From JAAZZY01 sp964612505 (GTDB taxonomy: Bacteria > Chlamydiota > Chlamydiia > Chlamydiales > JAAZZY01): a stretch of DNA of 64,000 bases. The notes under the pieces are model-generated. The model was not told the DNA's origin. It worked only from the letters and a program-made list of their open reading frames with translations, and made no database searches. Made by a program: the position numbers and the translations under genes. Of this stretch, positions 1-6,821 are shown one piece after another; position 1 is the stretch's first letter, and each line of letters begins with the position of its first letter. The stretch spans positions 16,651-80,650 of the forward strand of contig CAZTEX010000010.1 in NCBI GenBank assembly GCA_964612505.1, given 5' to 3'.

Positions 1-1
1 A

Positions 2-769
2 TTTAAAGACCCCAATAAGTCTTTGTGGTTTAATTTGGGGTATTGGAAAGATGCAAAAACTTACCCTGATGCTTGTGCAGCTTTAGCAAGATATGTTGGG
101 CAAAAAGCCTGTTTGAAAGCTCAAGATGAAGTTTTAGATGTTGGATTTGGTTATGCAGAACAAGATATACTTTGGCATAATGAATTTGGTGTCCAAAAAA
201 TTGTTGGAGTTAATATCACCCAAATGCAAGTTGAAGTTGCTAAAAAGCGCATTCAAAAACTAAACCTTTCCGACAAAATAGAATTACATGTTGGTTCAGC
301 TACAGACTTAACCTTTGCAGATAATTCATTTGATAAAATAATTGCACTTGATTGCGCCTATCATTTTAATACTAGAGAAAAGTTTCTTAATAAAGCCTTT
401 CAACTTCTAAAGAAGGATGGAATATTAGTTACTACGGATGTGCTACCTCAATCTCAAACAAGCTTTAAAGGATTATTGAAAAGAATTAATAGAAAGATAA
501 TGCAAATTCCAGAAGCAAATATGTACGACAAAGAGGAGTATATAAAAAAATTAGAAAACATAGGTTTCAATAATATTGAATTTTCATCGATTAAGAATTA
601 TGTTTTCCCAGGAATGTTTAAATATACTGCACAAAGATCTGCTGGCAAAAAACTAGAAGAAGCAACCATTGAACTATCCCCTAAAGATATTAATGATTGC
701 GCGGGGATAGAGCTTTGGCAAAACTCTGGGATAGGGGATTACGTTGTTTTTGTAGCACAAAAAACTTAA
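2..769 (+). CDS. Class I SAM-dependent methyltransferase, 5' end outside window
   Basis: The frame is open to the left edge, so the true start lies upstream; the first possible internal start is a TTG at 23. The visible part shows a Rossmann methyltransferase: an NLGYW motif near the start, motif I as LDVGFGY, an acidic loop after the next strand (VGVNIT), the post-I segment LDCAYHF, and a later DVLP turn. NLGYW followed by this motif I is common in small-molecule O- and N-methyltransferases and related lipid methyltransferases. The substrate cannot be told from sequence. It reads toward the thioredoxin reductase gene but about 150 bases separate them, so co-transcription is uncertain. Confidence 0.8.
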   Translation, partial: FKDPNKSLWFNLGYWKDAKTYPDACAALARYVGQKACLKAQDEVLDVGFGYAEQDILWHNEFGVQKIVGVNITQMQVEVAKKRIQKLNLSDKIELHVGSATDLTFADNSFDKIIALDCAYHFNTREKFLNKAFQLLKKDGILVTTDVLPQSQTSFKGLLKRINRKIMQIPEANMYDKEEYIKKLENIGFNNIEFSSIKNYVFPGMFKYTAQRSAGKKLEEATIELSPKDINDCAGIELWQNSGIGDYVVFVAQKT

Positions 770-917
770 AAGTTAATATTTGTATTTCTTGGACAGAAGA
801 AGCATTAAATAAAAGTACTTTTTATTACAGCATGCATATTTTTAAATATCTAGTTGTTAAAGCTTTTTACTTAATTTTTAAAGACAATTAATGAACGCTG
901 CTATAAATTTCATGACC

Positions 918-1883
918 ATGAAAAAAAGAATCATCGTTATCTTAGCTTTTGCCTGTTCGGCCCTTTTTGCCCTACCCTATGATGTTTTAATTATTGGGGG
1001 AGGTCCAGCAGGACTTACTTCTGGGATTTATGCATCAAGACTGGGCTTAAAAACCATCGTTGCTGAGGGAAAAGTTTCAGGTGGGCAGCTTGCAAAGACC
1101 CATCTTGTCGAAAACTTCCCGGGTTTTACTGAGGGCATTGAAGGATCTGATCTGATCTCTAACATGAGAGATCAATCCCTAAAATATGGCGCTGAAATTA
1201 AAAGTGAGGATATTACTCGCATTGATTTTAATGTTTATCCTTATCAAGCTACCTTGTCCGATGGAGAGCTGATTTTTGCAAAAAGTTTAATTATCGCAAC
1301 AGGGTCATCGCCTAAACTTTTGGGGTTAGATTCAGAAGAGGCCCTGATGGGATCAGGCGTCAGCACCTGCGCTGTCTGTGATGCTCCCCTCTATCGAGAT
1401 AAAAATGTGATTGTTGTAGGAGGAGGAGATAGCGCTTTTGAAGATGCACTGATTCTTTCACTATTTGCTAAAAAAGTGACCATTATTCATAGAAGCGATC
1501 AGTTTCGAGCGGGGGCTATTTTAAAAACAAGAGTCGCTCAAACACCTAACATTGAAATTAAAACATTTCAAGAAGTGGTTAAAATTTTAGATCCTGATAA
1601 AAAAGAGGTTGAAGCTGTCGTTATTTATAATAACCAGACTTTTCTGGAAGAAGAGCTGCCATGCGAAGGTGTTTTTATTGCGATTGGCCAAACCCCCAAT
1701 ACATCTTGGCTTGCAGATAAACTAAAACTAGATGAATATGGAATGATCCAAAATACCCCAGAAGGGGTCTTTGCAGCAGGAGACGTTGTAGACCAGCGTT
1801 ATAGACAAGCCATCACTGCTGCAGGATCTGGATGTAGAGCGGCTTTAGATGCCTATCATTATTTAAAATGGAGCAAGGAATAA
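918..1883 (+). CDS. trxB: Thioredoxin reductase with export-type N-terminus
   Basis: FAD/NAD(P)H-dependent thioredoxin-disulfide reductase. Counting from an upstream in-frame ATG at 891, the FAD loop GGGPAG is at 36-41, the redox pair CAVCD at 160-164 (family CxxC), and the NADPH loop GGGDSA at 177-182; a second FAD contact is AAGDVVD near the C-terminus. The start at 918 (MKKRII) is preferred because it gives a typical signal peptide: two Lys and Arg, a hydrophobic core and ALFA before the flavin domain. Cytosolic TrxB proteins normally begin almost directly with the FAD strand, so the extra segment is unusual. The gene ends 1 nt before an exported thioredoxin, its likely partner. Where NADPH would come from outside the cytosol is unclear. 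Confidence 0.9.
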   Translation: MKKRIIVILAFACSALFALPYDVLIIGGGPAGLTSGIYASRLGLKTIVAEGKVSGGQLAKTHLVENFPGFTEGIEGSDLISNMRDQSLKYGAEIKSEDITRIDFNVYPYQATLSDGELIFAKSLIIATGSSPKLLGLDSEEALMGSGVSTCAVCDAPLYRDKNVIVVGGGDSAFEDALILSLFAKKVTIIHRSDQFRAGAILKTRVAQTPNIEIKTFQEVVKILDPDKKEVEAVVIYNNQTFLEEELPCEGVFIAIGQTPNTSWLADKLKLDEYGMIQNTPEGVFAAGDVVDQRYRQAITAAGSGCRAALDAYHYLKWSKE

Positions 1884-1884
1884 A

Positions 1885-2631
1885 ATGAAAAAAATAATTT
1901 GTATGTTAATGCTGCTACCCATGGTAGCCCTCAATGCTGTATCAACAGAGCATACCAAGGAAATTTTAGATACCATTTTACAAATTGATAAGTACGGAGC
2001 CCACGTCGAGGAAATCTTGTCAGCAACAGATTCTACGATGACTAAAGAAGAATTTTTGGAAAAATTTTTAAATGCGTACTCACAAAATGATTTCCAAGAA
2101 AAAATCAAAGAGGCTCTTTACACACAATTCACTACAGAGCAACTAGAAGAAATCTATTTTTTTATTAAAACCGAGCTATATCAAAAATATAATAAAGAAT
2201 TTTACAACTTTAATACGAAAGTAGCTCCAGAAATGTTGCAATTGCTACTCAATACAATTCAAGCTGGGCAACCCAAGCCAACAGAAAATGATTCAGAGAT
2301 TAAAAATGAATCTATTATTATAGCCAATGAAAGTAATTTCGATGCTCTTTTAAAAGAACACGATGCTGTCATTGTGGATGTCTATGCGACATGGTGTGGC
2401 CCTTGTAAGGCAATCGCTCCAATTCTTCAAGAGCTTTCAGAAGAGTTTAAGGGAAAATATGCGTTTGTAAAATTGGATGCGGACTTAAATTCAGCTTTGG
2501 TTGCTAAACTTAAAGTGAAAAGCTTGCCTACACTTCTTTTTTATAAAGGTGGAAAAGAAGTGAATCGCAAAGTAGGTTTTGCCAATAAGGATCAATTAAT
2601 TGGTTTGATGAATTCTAGCTTAAGCAAATAA
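1885..2631 (+). CDS. Exported thioredoxin with N-terminal DUF2059-like helical domain
   Basis: Starts one base after trxB. Residues 1-19 form a signal peptide (MKKIICMLMLLPMVALNA) without a lipobox. Residues about 20-125 are helical and contain FTTEQLEEIYFFIKTELYQK, which resembles the conserved segment of DUF2059 proteins. After a linker of polar residues, about 145-248 is a complete thioredoxin fold with WCGPCK and the cis-proline segment SLPTLLFYKGG. This should be a thiol-disulfide oxidoreductase in the periplasm, likely reduced by the upstream TrxB. The DUF2059 assignment rests on a short motif only. Confidence 0.88.
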   Translation: MKKIICMLMLLPMVALNAVSTEHTKEILDTILQIDKYGAHVEEILSATDSTMTKEEFLEKFLNAYSQNDFQEKIKEALYTQFTTEQLEEIYFFIKTELYQKYNKEFYNFNTKVAPEMLQLLLNTIQAGQPKPTENDSEIKNESIIIANESNFDALLKEHDAVIVDVYATWCGPCKAIAPILQELSEEFKGKYAFVKLDADLNSALVAKLKVKSLPTLLFYKGGKEVNRKVGFANKDQLIGLMNSSLSK

Positions 2632-2640
2632 TATATCAGT

Positions 2641-2672
2641 TAGTGCATGGTTTCACTATAAACCGTGCACTA
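2641..2672. terminator. Hairpin between convergent transcription units
   Basis: Arms TAGTGCATGGTTT (2641-2653) and AAACCGTGCACTA (2660-2672) form a 13-bp stem with one G-U pair and a 6-nt loop. It lies 10 bases after the thioredoxin stop and downstream of the convergent 47-residue peptide gene. There is no clear T-run, so its strength is uncertain. Confidence 0.6.
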
Positions 2673-2721
2673 TATATTCAAAATTAGTAAAGCCAAAATG
2701 GGCTGCCACAAAGCACGATCT

Positions 2722-2865
2722 TTAGCAACCAACTATATCACAACAGTCTGAACCTCCACCCGATGATCCATCACAATCAGCTGTGTTCTTTTGAAAGTCT
2801 TTCTGAAAATAATCTTCTAATACCGACTTTAATTTATTTTTTATTTTATCTTTGATTTGCAACAT
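2722..2865 (-). CDS. 47-residue peptide with Cys/Gly-rich tail (possible RiPP precursor)
   Basis: A small gene reading ATG at 2865 to TAA at 2722-2724. The first 28 residues are a Lys-rich amphipathic segment (KDKIKNKLKSVLEDYFQKDF), and the last 19 are a tail with Cys31, Cys41, Cys42 and Cys47 around a DGSSGGGSD stretch. The start lies 12 nt behind the stop of the GRDP-like gene and has AGGT seven bases upstream, which supports real coupled translation. The leader-plus-core shape, the partner protein and the ABC exporter two genes upstream suggest a ribosomally made, modified or metal-binding peptide. No known family is recognised, and no modification enzyme such as a radical SAM protein or a LanB/LanM-type enzyme is adjacent. 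Confidence 0.6.
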   Translation of the reverse strand: MLQIKDKIKNKLKSVLEDYFQKDFQKNTADCDGSSGGGSDCCDIVGC

Positions 2866-2877
2866 ATAATTTACCTA

Positions 2878-3318
2878 TTAATTAAATAAAGATTTAAAAA
2901 TTTTGTACTTTAACCATTTTTTAAATTTTGTCCGAGGCCTAATAACAGTCATAGGTTGTTGAAAAAGCTCTATAAGTAACTGTTGAGCTTTTTGATGTTG
3001 ATTTTTTAACCTTTCGCGTTCTGAACGACTCTCACCTCGAATAGACGGTCTATGATGAAGATACTTGCCAGCTATAAAAGTACAATCTTTAGTGTATTTT
3101 TCTGTGTCTAAAATATGTTGATGCCAAAATTCATCAACATCAGTAGAAGGAGAAAAGCTATGTTCCCCAGCGTATTTAATGCAAATATAAATAAAGTTTT
3201 TGTATTGCTTTTCAGCTTCCTCTGCTTCGCTTTTCAGCCAATTATAATTGGTTATTAGCTTTTTTTTGATAATCGCAAGATCTAACTGACTTATTTTTTC
3301 ACGTAAAACACTATCCAT
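2878..3318 (-). CDS. GRDP-like (DUF1399-type) WHxH protein
   Basis: About 146 residues from the ATG at 3318 (MDSVLREK); a TTG at 3375 would add 19 hydrophobic residues but is a poorer start. The central motif DVDEFWHQHILDTEKYTKDC followed by KYLHHRP matches the conserved core of the glycine-rich-domain-containing protein family (GRDP-like). Its invariant Trp, His, Asp and Cys suggest metal binding, but its biochemical role is not established. In larger family members this core can be followed by a Gly/Cys-rich tail; here a separate Gly/Cys-tailed peptide follows 12 nt downstream. It sits between that peptide and an ABC exporter on the same strand. Confidence 0.7.
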   Translation of the reverse strand: MDSVLREKISQLDLAIIKKKLITNYNWLKSEAEEAEKQYKNFIYICIKYAGEHSFSPSTDVDEFWHQHILDTEKYTKDCTFIAGKYLHHRPSIRGESRSERERLKNQHQKAQQLLIELFQQPMTVIRPRTKFKKWLKYKIFKSLFN

Positions 3319-3461
3319 AAGACTAAGCTCAAACAAAATGAAATAAATCTTATATGCTGACAAATATCCCAGCAAGTGAATCTTTTATAGGATAAGGCTA
3401 ACCGTTTAAAGAGTCGTCTAACTAAAAAGAGTTTCTAAGTCAAATAGTGAAAATGAGCTAA

Positions 3462-5318
3462 TCAGTTTAGTATGCCTACCGATTGATAAGAATCAAATCC
3501 AGATGGTTGAATTATTTGATAACTACTCCATAGATTATAAAATAGACCTTTTAAAGAAATTAGATATTCAAAAGTACCATTTTCAATTATTTTACCATCA
3601 TGCAAAACTAAAATGTTATCAGCGTAAATAATCGTGTTTAATCGATGGGCTATAATTACTTTAGTTGTATTTGGACGAAACTTATAAATAAAATCCATAA
3701 TTTTTCTTTCAGTATAAAAGTCCAAAAATGAAGTTGCTTCATCTAAAATAAGTAAAGATTTCATTTTTAACAAAGCACGAGCTAAAGCTATCCTTTGTTT
3801 TTCTCCACCAGAGATTTTGTATCCTCTTTCTCCTATAGTCGTGTTTAATTTATCAGGCAATCCATATGCAAAATCATAAATACAGCACCCTCTAAGTGCA
3901 TTATCAATTTCTTCATTTGATATGTTACCTAAGCCATAAGTAAGGTTGTAAAGCAGAGAATCATTGAACATGCAATTATCTTGCTGTACAACAGAGAAAA
4001 TAGAAGCTAAAGAAGCATGTGTGTATTGAGTTAATTCTTGCTCATCCAGTTCAATAGTTCCGTTATTTAACTCATATAAACGCAAAAGAAGCTTAGTCAA
4101 AGTAGACTTTCCAGAACCAGTTAATCCTACTATTGCAGTCGTTGAGCCAGCAGGAATAGTAAAAGAAAGATTTTTTAAAAGTAACTTATTATCAAGATAG
4201 CCAAAAGAAACATTTTTGAAAGCAATTTGTCCTTTGATAATTTTGGAATGTTTTTCTGCAAAATCAATATCAGGTTCATTTGCGTTATTATTAATAAGTT
4301 CTATTCCCTTTTTGATGCTATTTAAGCCTTCATTGGTTTTTTGGATTTGATTTCCCAATGTTATTAAAGGAATTGCAAATTGTATAAGATAGCCGTGAAT
4401 GATAAAAAAATCATTACATTGGATGGAGTGATTTGAAAAATCAAGAGAGGCTTTATAGATAAATATAAGATAGCAGCAACCAATAATGAAGGCTTGTAAT
4501 AACCGATTGATAGAAGTTATGTAACGGTTAGATACAGCTGCTTTTTTTTGCTTTTCAAGCTGCTGATCTAGTTTCGTAAATTCGTGATCGTATGTGTAAT
4601 TAAATTTTATATTTTGAAAATTAATCAACGAATCGGAAATTTTTATATAAGTTTTGGTTGTTTCCTTTGTTAATTCGCTCAAAACTGTAATTGTTTTTAG
4701 TGAAAAAAGAGCAGTACATAAACAATAAATACAAAAAGTTAAAATTAATCCAAGTCCATAGAATATTCCATAAAAGTATGTCAAAATCATGCTTACAATA
4801 ATCAGCTCTAAAAAAGTAGGTATATTGTAAAAAAATAACCACCAAAAGATTTCTGGCAAATTTCGCTGTATTTGAAAAATTAAGCTTGAAAGTTCTCCTA
4901 ATTTTTTATTCAGCAGGTTTTGATAGGAAAGCAAATATATTTTCTTTATCACCCTTAAAACAAATTTTTTGGATGCCTGCTCGATAACTTTGTGCATTAG
5001 CATTTCTCTAATAATGCGGATTACACGATTGAAAATCCAACAGGCTCCATAAAATATGATAATCTGAGAAAAAAGAGATCTTTTTAAGTTATCTGTATAA
5101 ACAAAGCTATGGCGGAGTAAGAGAGGTAAAGAAACATTTAAAGAAATAGAAAGGATTATAATGAAAAAACTAATAGTTTTATTTAATTTTTGACCTTTGT
5201 TTTCATTAAAAATGATGAAAAAAACTTCTTTGTAAATAGCAAAGTGTGTACCAATATTTTGGATAAGCTGTTTTAAATAACTTAATTTGTGATCTGCTTT
5301 TGTAGTGTTTGCTTTCAA
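3462..5318 (-). CDS. Atm1-like ABC exporter (fused permease-ATPase)
   Basis: A 618-residue half-transporter. Residues about 50-330 hold roughly six membrane spans; the ATPase follows with Walker A GLTGSGKST at 399-407, Q-loop VVQQDN, signature ISGGEKQR at 502-509 and Walker B LLILDEATS, then the H-loop IIAHRLN. The segment FNDSLLYNLTYG after the Q-loop resembles the Atm1/HMT subgroup, which exports thiol or peptide conjugates. There is no N-terminal C39 peptidase, so it would not itself cleave a leader. It is the first gene of a minus-strand set with the GRDP-like protein and the Cys-tailed peptide. The substrate is inferred from neighbours only. Confidence 0.85.
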   Translation of the reverse strand: MKANTTKADHKLSYLKQLIQNIGTHFAIYKEVFFIIFNENKGQKLNKTISFFIIILSISLNVSLPLLLRHSFVYTDNLKRSLFSQIIIFYGACWIFNRVIRIIREMLMHKVIEQASKKFVLRVIKKIYLLSYQNLLNKKLGELSSLIFQIQRNLPEIFWWLFFYNIPTFLELIIVSMILTYFYGIFYGLGLILTFCIYCLCTALFSLKTITVLSELTKETTKTYIKISDSLINFQNIKFNYTYDHEFTKLDQQLEKQKKAAVSNRYITSINRLLQAFIIGCCYLIFIYKASLDFSNHSIQCNDFFIIHGYLIQFAIPLITLGNQIQKTNEGLNSIKKGIELINNNANEPDIDFAEKHSKIIKGQIAFKNVSFGYLDNKLLLKNLSFTIPAGSTTAIVGLTGSGKSTLTKLLLRLYELNNGTIELDEQELTQYTHASLASIFSVVQQDNCMFNDSLLYNLTYGLGNISNEEIDNALRGCCIYDFAYGLPDKLNTTIGERGYKISGGEKQRIALARALLKMKSLLILDEATSFLDFYTERKIMDFIYKFRPNTTKVIIAHRLNTIIYADNILVLHDGKIIENGTFEYLISLKGLFYNLWSSYQIIQPSGFDSYQSVGILN

Positions 5319-5806
5319 CGTTTCTTACATCTAGTTTAAAATAATTTAAAAAGTAGCTTATTTTAGTGATTTCACTGATCTCAATCATTGATTAAATCAG
5401 GTTCTATTCTGCTCTTATCTCTAATTTTAGAAAATTTTAATAAATAATGTAATTTGAGAGACGGTACGAATTGGTCTCCCATGTCTTTATCTTTTAAATT
5501 TTTTAAAATAAATATACTATACCTTAAAAGTGATGATAACTAAATGAATAAGAGTTACTTTAGCTATAAAATCAAAAAAAAGATTTCGTTCGCAACTTTT
5601 GATTGACGATTTGTGCAACACCTATTGACCCCTATAAATAATCTATCGAAAAATCAGGAAACTGATTATTTGTTTATATTAAATGACTTAGGTTTATTAG
5701 TTTTTGCTAAAGAGCCAATTTTTAGATAGCTTTTATGTAAAAAAACAAATAAATTAGCCGCGCATTTTTGCATCTTTAGGATATAATTGAGAGGAGAAGG
5801 CATTGC
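5319..5806. other. Intergenic region between divergent genes
   Basis: Very AT-rich, with no convincing gene on either strand. It must hold the promoters of the ABC exporter (minus) and of the glycosyltransferase (plus); a TATAAT at 5782-5787 lies only 20 bases before the ATG at 5807. A segment TTTGTGCAACACC near 5611-5623 resembles ends seen in some insertion sequences, but no transposase or second end was found. Confidence 0.4.
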
Positions 5807-6802
5807 ATGGCTTATTTTTTTATCAGTAGATTTAAGAATTTGTTTTTATTTGCATTGATCATAAACCAATTTCTTTTCAGTGAAGTTAATCGCCCAGAAC
5901 CCATTTACAATCCTCTTGCAGATATCGAAAAGCATGTCAGTCAAATTCTTCAAACAAGTGGTTCTTCCTCTTTATCATTTCACCCCTTAAGTTTTAGAGA
6001 AGCCTTTGAAGGAAACTGGCCCTCTACTGAGAAGGAATTTTTTAATGATTCGGGGGTAATTCTATTAGAAAGAAACTTCAGCCGTTTTGTTGAGAAAATC
6101 CAATCTTCAAGCTCACAAGAGCATCAATTATTAATACCAAAGATTGTTCACTTTATTTGGCTTGGATCTTCTTTACCGACAAAAGCTGATTTAACAATAC
6201 AATCTTGGCAAAAATATCATCCTGATTGGAAGATTATGATTTGGACAGATCGCGAAGTTGCAAACTTAAACTGGACAACTCCTCATTCAGCAATGTTTTA
6301 TCAAGAAGCTCGAAACTGGTCTGAAAAATCTGATATTTTACGCTTTGAATTATTATATCAATATGGAGGGATTTATACAGATACAGACATGGTTTGTCTT
6401 CGATCCTTTGAGCCTATCCTATCTACAGACGTTTCATTTTTTGCAGGATTTGAAGGAAATAAAATTAAACGATTTGGAAGGCCGCTCATCGGTAGCGCCA
6501 TTATTGGATCTGTAAAAGGGCATCCCATACTTTTAAAAAGTATGAAATACTCTTTAACGCAAAGTGAAGCCCCTTCTATTAATCAATATATTAGATCCGG
6601 CCCAGGTTCAATTACAAAAGCTTGCTATGAATATTTAAATGAAACTGAAAACACCGATACCCTCATTTTCCCTTGCTCATATTTTTATCCTTTGCCTTGG
6701 GAAGCTCGGCTTTCTTCTTCTACAGAAATATTGCAATACTTAGGACGTGAAGCACATTCTATTCATTTATGGGAAGGAACTTGGTATAACTCTTTTGAGT
6801 AA
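5807..6802 (+). CDS. Secreted GT32/TcdA-like glycosyltransferase with DXD motif
   Basis: A 331-residue protein behind a good ribosome site (GAGGAG). The N-terminus (residues 1-25) looks like a signal peptide. The catalytic domain starts with IPKIVHFIWLG (about 110-120) and has SWQKYHPDWKIMIW, SDILRFELLYQYGG and DTDMVCL, with the metal-binding DXD at 192-194. This is the pattern of the Gly_transf_sug/OCH1 family and of the large clostridial glucosyltransferase toxins. C-terminal blocks RSGPGS, FPCSYFYPL and HLWEGTW are shared with the paralog at 10383-11393. It probably transfers a sugar to a host or envelope target; the acceptor is unknown. Confidence 0.85.
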   Translation: MAYFFISRFKNLFLFALIINQFLFSEVNRPEPIYNPLADIEKHVSQILQTSGSSSLSFHPLSFREAFEGNWPSTEKEFFNDSGVILLERNFSRFVEKIQSSSSQEHQLLIPKIVHFIWLGSSLPTKADLTIQSWQKYHPDWKIMIWTDREVANLNWTTPHSAMFYQEARNWSEKSDILRFELLYQYGGIYTDTDMVCLRSFEPILSTDVSFFAGFEGNKIKRFGRPLIGSAIIGSVKGHPILLKSMKYSLTQSEAPSINQYIRSGPGSITKACYEYLNETENTDTLIFPCSYFYPLPWEARLSSSTEILQYLGREAHSIHLWEGTWYNSFE

Positions 6803-6820
6803 AAGAAGAAAAACTTTTAC
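6799..6820. terminator. Weak hairpin between convergent genes
   Basis: GTAAAAG (6799-6805) and CTTTTAC (6814-6820) are perfect inverted arms with an 8-nt A-rich loop. They overlap the stop of the glycosyltransferase and abut the convergent 812-residue gene. A seven-pair AT-rich stem is weak. Confidence 0.3.
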
Positions 6821-6821
6821 A

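Noticed and set aside
697..891. Plus-strand frame of 64 codons after the methyltransferase
   Set aside because: It starts inside the methyltransferase in another frame, lacks a ribosome site and has no motif.
5600..5630. TTTGTGCAACACC motif resembling an insertion-sequence end
   Set aside because: No transposase gene, no second inverted end and no target duplication were found nearby.
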